64,000 bases of DNA, from contig CAVZKV010000029.1 in NCBI GenBank assembly GCA_963775835.1, positions 434,001 through 498,000 of the forward strand, written 5' to 3'. Made by a program: the position numbers and the translations under genes. This document shows positions 34,448 to 43,353 of the stretch, piece by piece. This DNA is from AWTP1-13 sp963775835. GTDB taxonomy: Bacteria > Pseudomonadota > Alphaproteobacteria > Rhizobiales > Hyphomicrobiaceae. How positions within the stretch are numbered: position 1 is the stretch's first letter; each line of letters starts with the position of its first letter. The notes beneath the pieces were generated by a model. It worked only from the letters and a program-made list of their open reading frames with translations. It made no database searches and had not been told where the DNA came from.

Positions 34448-35512
34448 TCAGTCGCGATTCGTCTCTTCGCCTCCTTCAGCGTGCGCCGCGAGCGCGCTAA
34501 CCAGCTCGGCCATATCGTCTGGTAGTGGGCTCTTGAAGTGCAAGCGCCTGCCGCTAACGGGGTGCTCGAACCCCAGTTCCGCGGCGTGCAGGGCCTGTCG
34601 ATGAAGGCGCTGCAGCGCCGATTGCGCTGCGAGGTTGAGCCGACGCGCGCTTGACTTGAAGCCCGAGCCGTAGAGCGGATCTCCCAGCAGGGGATGACCA
34701 ACGTGTGCCAAATGCACGCGGATCTGATGGGTGCGACCGGTCTCGAGCGTAAGCCTCAGCAGACTAGCCCCCGGCTTCCGATCGGGCAGGGGGAAAGTCT
34801 CCAGGACCTCGTAGTGTGTTACGGCGCGCCGGGCGTTTGGCGTGCGAGCGACCGCGATTTTGGTGCGGTTGGTGGTACTGCGCGATAGCGCGGCATCGAT
34901 GCTGCCGCGCGGCCGCGCTGGGACGCCCCAGACGAGGGCGCGATAACTGCGCCGCAGGCGGCCATCGACACCGTGGTTGGCGAACTGTTCGGCAAGTCCT
35001 CGATGTGCGCGATCCGTCTTTGCGACGACCAGCAGGCCTGTCGTGTCCTTGTCTAGACGGTGCACGATGCCGGGTCGCTGTACCCCGCCGATCCCCGAGA
35101 GGCTTGCTCCGCAATGGGCAATCAGCGCATTGACGAGTGTGCCGGAGGCATGTCCGGGTCCTGGGTGCACGGCTAGGCCCTTAGGCTTGTCGATGACGAT
35201 AAGGTCAGGGTCTTCGTGCAGGACGATGAGGGGGATGTCTTGCCCAGCGATGTGGGAAGCCTCGCTTACCGGTAAGCGCAACTCATAGATCTCGCCGACC
35301 TTCACCTTGCCGCTGAGGTTTGAGACGACCGCCTCGTCCCGGCTCACCTCACCCGCGCGCAACAGTGCCTGCAGTCGTGACCTGCTGACTTGGGGTAGGC
35401 GCCCCGCCAGGAAACGGTCAAGGCGCTGACTTGCATCGGCTACGCCGACCTCAACGGTCAGCCGAGTAGCGCCCTGACGGGCCTGTGGAGAGTGGCGGGG
35501 CTTATGTGCCAT
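34448..35512 (-). CDS. rluD: 23S rRNA pseudouridine synthase RluD
   Basis: A 354-residue RluA-family pseudouridine synthase, which in E. coli makes pseudouridines 1911, 1915 and 1917 of 23S rRNA. An N-terminal S4 RNA-binding domain (RLDRFLAGRLPQVSRSRLQA) precedes the catalytic domain with RPGIVHRLDKDTTGLLVVAK, whose Asp is the nucleophile, and LLRLTLETGRTHQIRVHLAH. I chose ATG 35512 (MAHKPRHSPQ); an in-frame ATG at 35548 adds 12 residues. It is followed by the rpoH block, an arrangement conserved in Hyphomicrobiales. Confidence 0.95.
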   Translation of the reverse strand: MAHKPRHSPQARQGATRLTVEVGVADASQRLDRFLAGRLPQVSRSRLQALLRAGEVSRDEAVVSNLSGKVKVGEIYELRLPVSEASHIAGQDIPLIVLHEDPDLIVIDKPKGLAVHPGPGHASGTLVNALIAHCGASLSGIGGVQRPGIVHRLDKDTTGLLVVAKTDRAHRGLAEQFANHGVDGRLRRSYRALVWGVPARPRGSIDAALSRSTTNRTKIAVARTPNARRAVTHYEVLETFPLPDRKPGASLLRLTLETGRTHQIRVHLAHVGHPLLGDPLYGSGFKSSARRLNLAAQSALQRLHRQALHAAELGFEHPVSGRRLHFKSPLPDDMAELVSALAAHAEGGEETNRD

Positions 35513-35746
35513 GGGGATCGACACCGTCACCGGCGCGGCACATTTCATGTCTGCGTGCTTGCGATCGGCTTGGTGGCGTAACTCATCCCTGCAGGAAAGG
35601 CAAGTTCTTCAAATATTTTCATGGGCGTCATCGCTAACCCGGTTGGCTTTAAGGGACGAGCCTGAACCTTGCATTGCGGCTCCGGCGTCGACAGCACGGA
35701 GTGGTTGCCCGCCTGCCGTCCTTGGCCTATAGACGGGGCAAGCCTC

Positions 35747-35821
35747 GCCCCGTTCGTCTAGCGGTCAGGACGCCAGCCTCTCACGTTGGAAACAGGGGTT
35801 CGATTCCCCTACGGGGCGCCA
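35747..35821 (+). tRNA. tRNA-Glu (anticodon CTC)
   Basis: A complete cloverleaf: acceptor GCCCCGT pairs with ACGGGGC, the D arm contains TAGCGGTCAGGA, the anticodon arm is CCAGC-CTCTCAC-GTTGG with anticodon CTC, the T arm is CAGGGGTTCGATTCCCCTA-like, and CCA is encoded (35819-35821). CTC reads GAG, giving Glu. A tyrosine integrase gene ends only 64 bp downstream, so the 3' end of this tRNA is the likely integration site of the adjoining island. Confidence 0.95.
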
Positions 35822-35884
35822 AAAACCAAAATTCTTCAATGAAATCAATAGGTGGGACAGTCACGGGCTAAGTCGGTGGGACAC

Positions 35885-36970
35885 TCACGTTCTTTTTTCG
35901 CCCCTTTCCAACATCGACATCGCGCGCGCGGCAATCTTTTTCTGTTCAGCTGCGCGCGTGTATCGCTCCGCTTCCTTCAAGGTGAGCCACCCGAAGATTG
36001 ACATGAGCTCGTGCGCGGTCGCGCCGTTCTCAGCAGCGATCGCGGCTCCGGTCTTGCGCAGCCCATGCGACGTGCAGTGAGGCAAACCCGCCTCATCGCA
36101 CCAGTCGCGCATCTTGTTGCCAAAGCCATTGGCCGTGAAGGGTTGGCGATTCTCGTTCACCAAGAACGTGAGATCACCGGTCTTGCTCGCATCGATGATT
36201 CGCTGGAGGACCGGCAACATCGGGAGCTCGAGCGTGATCGGTCTGCGATTGCGGTTTTTCTGCTGCGTGAAGTGAAGCCATCCGCCGCGCAAGTGCTGCC
36301 GACCGAAGAGGACAATATCGGAGCGCCTTTGTCCGGTATAGAGAAGGAGCGCGAGCGCGAGCCGCGCGGTGCTCCCTATCGGATGGCATTTCTCGTAGCG
36401 CTCCACCTCGTCAATCGTCCAAGAGTGAAACCCGCCTTGGCGTCCACGCAGGTATGAGACGTCGCGCGCGGGATTGCTCTTCACGCCTTGGATTTCATCC
36501 TCAAGCGCCCATCGGAACAATCTCCGGATTGCTTTAACGCGGACGTTAGCCGCTTGCGGAAAGTTTTGCTTTCGGTCCCGCAGAACTCGAACGGCCTTCG
36601 TGCTCATTCTACTGATTGGAAAATCAGCGAACGTTTCTTTCGCGCCCGGAGCGATTGGTTCTGTCCACGTGTGCTCGAGTACTTGTCGACGAACGTGCTG
36701 TGTCTTCGGATCAAGCTGCTTGAAGTCCGTTGATCGGAGATACTGCATGCAAAGCCAGCGATACGTACCGGTCTTTGGCGTCTCTGCTGCCGGCACGCCG
36801 CGGCACGATGCACTCGCAGCCAAGAGCGCGTCATACGCTTCCTGAAACTCGATCGTTCCTGGTCTCGCCCGAATGCGCGTCTTCTTGCCGTTCCGGCGGA
36901 AATAGTACCGGACGTTACCGTGGCGATCCCGATCCTTGCAAAGAAACGCGTACTCGACTGCGAGCTTCAT
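35885..36970 (-). CDS. Tyrosine integrase next to tRNA-Glu
   Basis: A 361-residue recombinase with an N-terminal arm (FLCKDRDRHGNVRYYFRRNG), a core-binding domain, and a catalytic domain with the first Arg in LLLYTGQRRSDIVLF, HxxR in TSHGLRKTGAAIA and the nucleophile in EAERYTRAAEQKK. All catalytic residues are present and the length is normal. I chose ATG 36970 (MKLAVEYAFLCKD); the in-frame ATG at 37006 would overlap the preceding AlpA-like gene more. The gene points towards tRNA-Glu, as is usual for tRNA-targeting island integrases. Confidence 0.92.
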   Translation of the reverse strand: MKLAVEYAFLCKDRDRHGNVRYYFRRNGKKTRIRARPGTIEFQEAYDALLAASASCRGVPAAETPKTGTYRWLCMQYLRSTDFKQLDPKTQHVRRQVLEHTWTEPIAPGAKETFADFPISRMSTKAVRVLRDRKQNFPQAANVRVKAIRRLFRWALEDEIQGVKSNPARDVSYLRGRQGGFHSWTIDEVERYEKCHPIGSTARLALALLLYTGQRRSDIVLFGRQHLRGGWLHFTQQKNRNRRPITLELPMLPVLQRIIDASKTGDLTFLVNENRQPFTANGFGNKMRDWCDEAGLPHCTSHGLRKTGAAIAAENGATAHELMSIFGWLTLKEAERYTRAAEQKKIAARAMSMLERGEKRT

Positions 36971-36984
36971 AGCGGCCGGTCTCA

Positions 36985-37212
36985 TTAGACGGCGACCTTG
37001 CTCCATGGGTCGTCACCGTCCCTGCCGACATCGGATAGTGCTACGAACGCAGCGTCAAGCTGTAGGCGATCCCAGACCAGGCGCGAATTCAGCCGAATGG
37101 GTTGCGGCATCCGGCCATCTTTTACGAGTTCCTCGAAAAGCGTGATGGACACGCCGACGTAAGCTGCTGCCTGGGCACGCGAAAGTCCACGCGGCGGCAA
37201 GCTAGTTGGCAA
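36985..37212 (-). CDS. AlpA/excisionase-type helix-turn-helix protein
   Basis: A protein of about 75 residues with RGLSRAQAAAYVGVSITLFE, then ELVKDGRMPQPIRLNSRLVW, the excisionase/AlpA helix-turn-helix followed by the wing and LVWDRLQLDAAF, typical of factors that control integrase or act in excision. The frame is open much further upstream (to 37476), but that part overlaps the next gene. TTG 37212 starts the protein just after that gene's stop (37226). It sits directly before the integrase, as expected for an excisionase module. Confidence 0.7.
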   Translation of the reverse strand: MPTSLPPRGLSRAQAAAYVGVSITLFEELVKDGRMPQPIRLNSRLVWDRLQLDAAFVALSDVGRDGDDPWSKVAV

Positions 37213-37225
37213 AATGTTCTCGCGG

Positions 37226-38110
37226 TCACCCACCCGACTCGCCCACCAGCGTAATGCCGAAATACCGGCTGCCGAATTTTCCGATCTTCCCTGCCAGATC
37301 CGGCAGAGCCCGCACGCGATCAAGTTCGCGCTCGAACAGATCCCGCGACGAGGAAGTGAACCCAAACTCGCGGCACCACGACATGTAGTCGCGATACAGC
37401 TTTTCCAAATTGATGGCTCGCTGATCACTCGTGGGCGCTGCTCGTTCGGCAAGCCAAGACGCGACAGATCCGCCATAGGATTCGATAGCGGCCGTCATGA
37501 CCTGTCCTGGCGCGTCATGGCCCGTCATGACGGGTTGCAACACGACATGTCCTACCGGTTCGGGCCGTTGGGTCGCAGCCCTTGAAGGTCTCGGCTTGCT
37601 CTGCCCAAGGGGTATCGTCAGTACGTGCGGGACGCCCCTGAGCTCACCTCGCTGAAGCGCCCGGTTCAGCGCCGCCTTCCCGACGTTCAACACGCGCATT
37701 ATGCCCGCTGGCGAGAAGCCGCGCTCGCGAATGACCTTGTGAAACTCCTCCTGACGTTTCACGTCCGCCAACGCGCTGACGTTCGCCTCCTGCCAATGGT
37801 CGAGCCACACGTTGATGCAATGCCCATTGCTCTTGGCGCTGCGCACCTTGGAGCCGCGTGCCTCCCAATAGCGACGCAGCACGTCTGCGAGCGACGCCTC
37901 CTCCGGCCTCTCGTTGTTTGCAGAGCGCGTCTTGAGATGAAGCTCGGTCAGCTTTTCTTTGGCGAGTTCAAGGTCTGACGTGCCAAGGCAAACGCGCTCA
38001 TTGCTTTGCTTGGCGACGTTGTAACGGATTCCGTAGTAGGCGGCCGATCCGCTGCGTTGACCGAGCCACCATTCCCCGACGCGGTACTCTCGCTCGCTGT
38101 ACTTGCCCAT
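37226..38110 (-). CDS. Integrase-like protein lacking a catalytic domain, with a primase-type C-terminal tail
   Basis: A 294-residue protein. Residues 1-150 resemble the arm and SAM-like core-binding domain of tyrosine recombinases (YYGIRYNVAKQSNERVCLGT, EASLADVLRRYWEARGSKV, VIRERGFSPAGIMRVLNVGK). Instead of a catalytic domain there is a linker and then YRDYMSWCREFGFTSSSRDL, with FGSRYFGITL at the end, like the winged-helix tail of phage D5-type primases. No Arg/HxxR/Tyr set is present. It probably binds DNA as a partner or competitor of the real integrase. Homologues of the first half occur next to integrases in Hyphomicrobiales elements; the fusion reading is my inference. Confidence 0.6.
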   Translation of the reverse strand: MGKYSEREYRVGEWWLGQRSGSAAYYGIRYNVAKQSNERVCLGTSDLELAKEKLTELHLKTRSANNERPEEASLADVLRRYWEARGSKVRSAKSNGHCINVWLDHWQEANVSALADVKRQEEFHKVIRERGFSPAGIMRVLNVGKAALNRALQRGELRGVPHVLTIPLGQSKPRPSRAATQRPEPVGHVVLQPVMTGHDAPGQVMTAAIESYGGSVASWLAERAAPTSDQRAINLEKLYRDYMSWCREFGFTSSSRDLFERELDRVRALPDLAGKIGKFGSRYFGITLVGESGG

Positions 38111-38383
38111 GTGTCGCTTCCGCCGCTGGTCGGCTCAAGCTCCTCGTCCAAAGCTCTTACGCCGAAAAGGATGATGTCTGCGATGTGATAGCCCATATAC
38201 GCGACCGAGCCACCACCTCTGTCCACGAACGGAACCAGACCATCTCCGACGCTTGCGTTTCAACGTCGAGTAATCCCAGCCGATCCGCTTTGCCGCGTCC
38301 TTTTCGGAGTAGCATTTGTACAGCTGAAAGTTGTTCTCGGTCGCCACATTCTTGCGAAGGCCCTCTCTTTCGTCCTTTTGCAT
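37948..38383 (-). pseudogene. Small HTH regulator, apparent frameshift
   Basis: Frame one encodes NNFQLYKCYSEKDAAKRIGW, then DYSTLKRKRR, a helix-turn-helix of the AlpA-like type that recognises DNA through the DYSTLKR helix. From about 38235 the natural continuation is one base out of frame: LVPFVDRGGGSVAYMGYHIA and DIILFGVRALDEEL. Small regulators of this shape (KRKRREG.VPFV..GGG.VRYMGY...D.I) are common beside island integrases. The two halves fit one protein of roughly 85-140 residues. The gene overlaps the start of the next gene at its 3' end. Confidence 0.55.
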
Positions 38384-38489
38384 GCGATCATTCCGAGGGG
38401 CTCTCTAAGCCTACCGAAAGCATAACCCGCCCCCTCTTGCCGCCAGCTGACCACTTTGGAGGTCCGCCGAGGCGCTGGGCGAGTTTGCG

Positions 38490-38763
38490 GAGATGATGTC
38501 TGCCGATACGACACAGCCAGGCTTTGCTTCTGACTCCACGTGGCGCAACTGAACGACATGGACCGCAGCCATTCGCTGTGTTGCGACGGCCTGGGCGAAT
38601 GAGGCACAGAGCGCCAGCGTCAAAACGGCGGACGCGACTGCTGCCGCACGCCAAGCGACCGCCTGCTGCTGGGCAGCAGTGACGCGCACCAACCACATTT
38701 CAATCGCGCGATTGTAGCCGGCTGCCGCGCTTGCGGATTGGCTCCACACTGGGGGCCGACGGT
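38490..38763 (-). pseudogene. Possible VirB8/TrbF-like N-terminal fragment
   Basis: The frame reads AGYNRAIEMWLVRVTAAQQQ, AVAWRAAAVASAVLTLALCA, then MAAVHVVQLRHVESEAKPG. This is the layout of VirB8-type proteins: a short cytoplasmic start, one membrane helix, then a strand corresponding to PYVVEVD. The periplasmic domain is missing, and the frame upstream is only the antisense of the MFS gene, which ends at 38776. If correct, this is a relic of another transfer system. The fit is by pattern only. Nothing else is recognisable in 38384-38775. Confidence 0.3.
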
Positions 38764-38775
38764 GAATGGCGTGCG

Positions 38776-40116
38776 CTAAAAACAGGGGCGCTTTGGATGC
38801 GCGAGGGGTAAGAGGAACCAACTCAGTGCGCTGACCTGCAGCGCCAGGTTGACGGCAAACGCGCTCTGGTAGGCGATGACGGGAGGGTGTCCGTTCTGCT
38901 CGGGCCACAGCGCTACGACGAACCCGGTCAGGCATTGGATGAGGAACGCACCGCCCACGTGCAAGAGATTGAGGGCAGCATTGGCGCGGCCCGATGTCTC
39001 CTTTGCAAAAAGCTCGGCGATGCTGGCGAAGCTCAGAACCGTTGCTCCTCCTGCCACCGAGACAACGATCCAGGCCGCATAGGCGGGCACGGGCAGGCGC
39101 AGGATGATGGCGAATTGAGCGAGGATCGCGCCTCCTGCCATGGCGGCAAGCAAGGTCGGCGGTGAGACGCCACGGCGTCGCAGCCGATCCGCGACAAGGC
39201 CCAACAGGAGGGCGCCGATGCTCAAAGCCATCGCCATGGCGAAGAGGTGCGCGACGACCTGTCCGCGTTCGAGCTCTTCGACGTGCGTGAGCCACGGAGC
39301 GGCCCACAGACCCTGGATGGACCAGGAGGTGGCAATGGTCATCGCCGACATCGGCGCAATCCGCCAAAAGCGCCCATCCGCGTATATCCCGCGCAAACCG
39401 AGCGGTGACGTTGCTGTCGCTTGCGGTCGTGTGCTCGACTCGGGGACAACCACATAGATTACGAGCGCGCATATCGCGGAAAGCAGAGACAGCAGCCAAA
39501 ACAGATCGCGCCACCCCAGATGCTCGACCAGCGTCTCCGCCGGCGTCGTTGCCGTTACGGCCCCAAGCGCGCCGAGCATGACCATCCAGCCGTTGGCCAG
39601 CGCCACCCGCTCGGGCGGCACCCACAACACGATGGCCTTGAGGCCGGCCATCAACGAAATCGCGACGCCGAAGCCGATCAGCGCGCGGCCGAGCATCAGG
39701 CCCGCCACGCTGTCTGCCGTCGCAAACAGCAACGAGCCCGCCGCGGCGACCAGCAGCAGCGCGCTTTGCACGCGGCGCGGCCCGTAGCGATCGAGCGCTA
39801 CGCCAGCCGGCAGCTGGACCGCCACGAAGGCTAGGAAATAAACCGAGGTCATGAACCCCAGCTCGGCCGGACCCAACTTGAACTCGGCCCCGAGATTGCT
39901 TGCAATCACCGCATTGATCGTACGGAACACGTAGGAGAGGTAGTACCCCGCGGCGAAGGGCAACAACACCGTCGCGATGATGACGGGGAGGGGCAAGGTC
40001 GTTGGGCGCCGCAGCGTTGCTCGAGGCCTATCAGAGTGACGGCCGCGCACATCGCGCTGGAGGAAGCGTGACAGCGCCGGCGAGGGCGACAGTGGATGTC
40101 CGAGCGCCACTGTCAT
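38776..40116 (-). CDS. Major facilitator superfamily transporter
   Basis: A 446-residue protein with about 12 membrane helices after a basic cytoplasmic start. The MFS signature between helices 2 and 3 is VALDRYGPRRVQSALLL, and GRALIGFGVAISLMAGLKAI forms helix 4. Helices 7-12 follow a loop starting SSTRPQATATSPLG. The start codon overlaps the stop of the thioesterase gene (40113-40116), so the two are translationally coupled. The substrate is unknown; coupling to an acyl thioesterase hints at an organic acid or lipid-related compound. It is cargo within the island. Confidence 0.9.
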   Translation of the reverse strand: MTVALGHPLSPSPALSRFLQRDVRGRHSDRPRATLRRPTTLPLPVIIATVLLPFAAGYYLSYVFRTINAVIASNLGAEFKLGPAELGFMTSVYFLAFVAVQLPAGVALDRYGPRRVQSALLLVAAAGSLLFATADSVAGLMLGRALIGFGVAISLMAGLKAIVLWVPPERVALANGWMVMLGALGAVTATTPAETLVEHLGWRDLFWLLSLLSAICALVIYVVVPESSTRPQATATSPLGLRGIYADGRFWRIAPMSAMTIATSWSIQGLWAAPWLTHVEELERGQVVAHLFAMAMALSIGALLLGLVADRLRRRGVSPPTLLAAMAGGAILAQFAIILRLPVPAYAAWIVVSVAGGATVLSFASIAELFAKETSGRANAALNLLHVGGAFLIQCLTGFVVALWPEQNGHPPVIAYQSAFAVNLALQVSALSWFLLPLAHPKRPCF

Positions 40117-40658
40117 AGCCGCACCAGCACGCCTTTGATGGCGCTGCGCATCCGTAACCCAGTACTGAAGCGATTGTGGAAGCCGTATTGTCCCACCTCG
40201 TAAAGTGCGTTGATTAATGGGTCCGGCAGGGGCGTGGCGCGCCGCGTTGCGCCATCGATCAGAACGACGATGGACTTGGCCCGCGCCACGCAGCGGCCTC
40301 TCAGGAACAAGCCTTGCAGGAGCACAACCGACGAACGGCCGATGTGCTCGACGCGAGTGCCGATCTCGACGGTGCCGGGCCAGTGCATCTCGTCCAGGAA
40401 ATCGAGCCGCAGCCGGGCGATGACGAAGTGCGCCCCCTCAGGGACCGGCGCCCGATTGGGATCGGACAGCACCTCCATGCGCGCGTTCTGGCAACAGACC
40501 GCGAAGACGGCGTTGGAGATGTGGCCGTTGCAGTCGGTGTCGGCGAAGCGCAGCTTCTCGGTCGAGCGGATCGGATAGGCGCCGATGTGCTCGGGCGGCC
40601 TGGGTTTGCGCCGTGTCCAGCTCGGCTGGCGCACGGTATCCCGAAGCACCCGCCGCAA
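40113..40658 (-). CDS. Acyl-CoA thioesterase (4HBT hotdog fold)
   Basis: A 181-residue hotdog-fold protein. RFADTDCNGHISNAVFAVCC carries the catalytic-type Asp and the DxNGHxxN variant of the 4-hydroxybenzoyl-CoA thioesterase motif. LRLDFLDEMHWPGTVEIGTR and SVVLLQGLFLRGRCVARAKS complete the sheet. It hydrolyses an acyl-CoA of unknown type. The C-terminal 30 residues are an extension. It forms a two-gene unit with the overlapping MFS gene downstream. Confidence 0.85.
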   Translation of the reverse strand: MRRVLRDTVRQPSWTRRKPRPPEHIGAYPIRSTEKLRFADTDCNGHISNAVFAVCCQNARMEVLSDPNRAPVPEGAHFVIARLRLDFLDEMHWPGTVEIGTRVEHIGRSSVVLLQGLFLRGRCVARAKSIVVLIDGATRRATPLPDPLINALYEVGQYGFHNRFSTGLRMRSAIKGVLVRL

Positions 40659-40727
40659 GGCTACGTACAGTCTGCGGGGAAAGCGCTCGCACGAGCGCGA
40701 TTGACTGAGTTTCTAACTGCATGAGCC

Positions 40728-41057
40728 TCAGGCCTCCTCACGCTTGTCGGACTTGTCGCGGCGCCAGAGGAGCCGCAGCACGCCGTCCTCGGTCTGCTCC
40801 ATCAGCGCGGCGTGGATCGGCTCAGGAAAGACCGGATCGTCGAGCCGCACACTGAGATAGGAGGCTTCCTTCTCCCGTGACGTCTTGCGCCAGGCCGCGC
40901 CGACCTCGGTCTGCCCCGCGAAGATGCGGAAGTCGGGCGCACTGCCGGCACTCTTGCGATCGTTGGCGACGATGCGCACTTTCGTATTGATGGAGAGCGT
41001 GCGGATGGTGCCGGCGTAGCCGTCCTTGTCCGCCTTGAACGTGCCGATGACAGCCAT
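40728..41057 (-). CDS. DUF736 family protein
   Basis: A 109-residue protein starting MAVIGTFKADKDGYAGTIRT, the typical DUF736 opening, and continuing KVRIVANDRKSAGSAPDFRI and GAAWRKTSREKEASYLSVRL. DUF736 proteins are small DUF of unknown function that accompany conjugation genes in alphaproteobacterial plasmids and ICEs. It follows trbI by 14 bp and ends the trb operon. A second, frameshifted copy lies at 57987-58311. Confidence 0.92.
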   Translation of the reverse strand: MAVIGTFKADKDGYAGTIRTLSINTKVRIVANDRKSAGSAPDFRIFAGQTEVGAAWRKTSREKEASYLSVRLDDPVFPEPIHAALMEQTEDGVLRLLWRRDKSDKREEA

Positions 41058-41071
41058 GGATGGTCTCCTCT

Positions 41072-42358
41072 CTAGTTGGGGGTTGCGACGCCTGGCCCGC
41101 GGTAGGGGCGCAGGATCAGGTCCTTGTGGACGATGACGCGCAGGGGCCAGCCGGGCCGCACCGTGATGGTCGGCTGAACGTTGAGGTTGCGCTCCACCAG
41201 GCGCTGTCCCGCCCGATTGGTGGTCGACTGCGTCGACTCGCGCAGCGCCTTGACCAGATCGCTGTCGCCAAGACTGCTGCCACTTCCGAAGGCCAGTTCG
41301 CTGCCGACCCCGAGCACCGTTGCGAGGGCTACGCCTTTCAGAAGCTTCCAGGTGTGGAGGTCGACCTCGTCGGCAAGGCCCGCGTAGCCGCCGGTGTCGG
41401 TGGCGGGCAGGTTGTCGATTAGGAGCGACGACCCATCGGGGAATATCAGCCGCTGCCAGACGACGAGGGCCCGCTCCTGGCCGAAGGCGACGACGCTGTC
41501 GTATTTGCCGACGAGCCGCGTGCCCTGCGGCACGAGCAGATGTCGCCCCGTCGCCGTGTCGTAGACGTGCTCCGTCACTTGCGCGATGACAAAGCCCGGC
41601 AGATCGGAATTGAGGCCGGTGACGAGACTTGCCGAGATGATGGTACCGGCCATCAGCTGGTAGGGCGAGATGGGGGTCTGCGGCCCATGCGGATTGTAGA
41701 TTTCCTTCTCGGGCCCCGACTTGAGGAAGGCGAGCTTGCGGGTCTGATCGGTCGGATCGGACCCCAGGGTATCCTCATCCGATGTTCGGCGCAGAGCCAA
41801 CAATGCGGTGCGATCGGATGGCTGTAGCGCCGATGCCGCCGTCGTGGTCCTCACTTCGCCGACGGCCTTGGCATCGCCCGGGTCGTCGCGGCGCGGCGCG
41901 GTTTTCAATTGCAGCCGGAAGAAAACCCCCGACTCGCGGGCCTGGTTGGCCAGGCGTGCGACGCGCACGCGTTCGGCCTGCTCGAGCTCCGTCGCCGGAT
42001 CGACGCCAAGCGGGGTTGCTGCCGTCGGTCCGGTTGCAATTGGCCCTTTCGCTACCTGCGGCGTCGTAGGCGGGATTTTGACGTCCGCGTAGCTCGACGG
42101 CAGCTTGTTCAGCGCGTCCGTCACCGCTTTCTGGTCGACGTTGTAGAGCTCGGACGGCGCCTTGGCTGTGAAGCGCGGCGGGTTGAGCGCCACGATCACC
42201 AGGCCCGCCAGGAAGAGCAGGCCCACGAATACGACGCCGAACAGCACCTTGCGGTTGATGCGGGTGATGGGCGCCGGCTTGGCCCGCAACTCCAGCTCCT
42301 CGGTCGGCGCACCGGTCGCACCCTCGGGAGGGCTCGTCCTGGTCTCCCGATCCGTCAT
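41072..42358 (-). CDS. trbI: Conjugal transfer protein TrbI (VirB10-like)
   Basis: A 428-residue bitopic protein that spans both membranes and forms the type IV secretion core complex with TrbG and the outer ring. It has a cytoplasmic start, one membrane helix (LFGVVFVGLLFLAGLVIVAL), a Pro-rich periplasmic linker, then the VirB10 domain: MAGTIISASLVTGLNSDLPG, LLVPQGTRLVGKYDSVVAFG, SLLIDNLPATDTGGYAGL and PTITVRPGWPLRVIVHKDLI. The frame is intact. The start overlaps the trbG stop by four bases (ATGA), indicating coupled translation. Confidence 0.95.
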   Translation of the reverse strand: MTDRETRTSPPEGATGAPTEELELRAKPAPITRINRKVLFGVVFVGLLFLAGLVIVALNPPRFTAKAPSELYNVDQKAVTDALNKLPSSYADVKIPPTTPQVAKGPIATGPTAATPLGVDPATELEQAERVRVARLANQARESGVFFRLQLKTAPRRDDPGDAKAVGEVRTTTAASALQPSDRTALLALRRTSDEDTLGSDPTDQTRKLAFLKSGPEKEIYNPHGPQTPISPYQLMAGTIISASLVTGLNSDLPGFVIAQVTEHVYDTATGRHLLVPQGTRLVGKYDSVVAFGQERALVVWQRLIFPDGSSLLIDNLPATDTGGYAGLADEVDLHTWKLLKGVALATVLGVGSELAFGSGSSLGDSDLVKALRESTQSTTNRAGQRLVERNLNVQPTITVRPGWPLRVIVHKDLILRPYRGPGVATPN

Positions 42359-43353
42359 TGGGGCTGCTCCCGCCAGACGGCATCGGTGCGCAGGATGCGC
42401 ACCACGCGCTGCGGTGCGGTGCCAAGGCGCAGCTCGGCGGCGGCAAACAGCCGGTCAACGATGTAGGTGGTGCCGCGCACGCGATAGTTGACGAGCGCGG
42501 GCTTGCCGTCGGGACCGATGACGAACAGCGGCGGCGCCTCGCTCTGGGCGAGGCCGGCCGGAAAGCGAATGTAGACCTTGGCGCCGTCGTCGAAGACCTG
42601 CGTGGGCTTCCAGGGTGCGTCGCCCTCGATGCGGTAGCGGAAGCGGAGGCCGTCGAGGTTGACGCCCTGATCGACCACCGTCGCCGCAGCGGCATTGGCG
42701 TCGGCATTGCGCGCCTTGAGCGCAATCAGATCCGACGCCGGATAGGTCCAGGACACGGAGGCCATGTAGGTGCCGTCCGTCGACTTGAGCTCGAGATGAT
42801 AGGCACGCCGATCCGTGGTGATGACGAGATTGGTCTGCAGGTCGATGGCGAACGGCTTGACCAGCACATGGACCTGCGCCGCCGCACCCTCGCCGCTGCT
42901 GGTGTCACCGACCACCCAGCGCACGGTGTCGCCTGCCGAGACCGATGTGAGCTTCTCGCCGGCCTCCAGGGCAATGTCGGTCACCTGGTTGACGGCGGCG
43001 TAGACCTGATAGAGGGCACCGTTGGAGAAGGGATAGACCTGGATAGCATTGAGGTAGCCGTCTTTGACGGGCTCCATCCGTGCAGCCGCATTGGCATGGG
43101 CAATGCGCTCTTTGGGGAGCGTCTCGTCCTTGGCAGGGACTGCGCGCTTCGCCACCGGCTTCAGCTGTCCTGGCAGCGGCAGCGGCTTCGGCACCTCGAC
43201 GTACCTGACCTTGGGCTCAGGTTCAGGTGTACGCTCGGCCGGTGCAAAGCTCTCGGCCAGCAACGGGATCTCCGGGACCTGGACACGGGTCGCGCAACCC
43301 GCAAGGCCGACAATCACGGCGCAACCGCCGACACTCAGAAGTGGTTGCTTCAT
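42355..43353 (-). CDS. trbG: Conjugal transfer protein TrbG (VirB9-like)
   Basis: A 332-residue periplasmic component of the core complex. The N-terminus is a lipoprotein signal with lipobox LAGC. The VirB9 domain includes QVYPFSNGALYQVYAAVNQV, WVVGDTSSGEGAAAQVHVLV, TDRRAYHLELKST and KVYIRFPAGLAQSEAPPLFV. The extended middle part is Lys/Pro-rich. Its start overlaps the trbF stop by four bases and its stop overlaps the trbI start, so trbF-trbG-trbI form one tightly coupled block. Confidence 0.95.
   Translation of the reverse strand: MKQPLLSVGGCAVIVGLAGCATRVQVPEIPLLAESFAPAERTPEPEPKVRYVEVPKPLPLPGQLKPVAKRAVPAKDETLPKERIAHANAAARMEPVKDGYLNAIQVYPFSNGALYQVYAAVNQVTDIALEAGEKLTSVSAGDTVRWVVGDTSSGEGAAAQVHVLVKPFAIDLQTNLVITTDRRAYHLELKSTDGTYMASVSWTYPASDLIALKARNADANAAAATVVDQGVNLDGLRFRYRIEGDAPWKPTQVFDDGAKVYIRFPAGLAQSEAPPLFVIGPDGKPALVNYRVRGTTYIVDRLFAAAELRLGTAPQRVVRILRTDAVWREQPQ

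Noticed and set aside
35732..35760. Inverted repeat TAGACGGGGC...GCCCCGTTCGTCTA as a terminator or att core
   Set aside because: It overlaps the 5' end of tRNA-Glu and is explained largely by the acceptor sequence; no T-tract.
38411..39625. 404-codon open frame on the minus strand
   Set aside because: Shadow of the MFS transporter in another frame; only its last 90 codons (38490-38763) were kept as a possible VirB8-like fragment.
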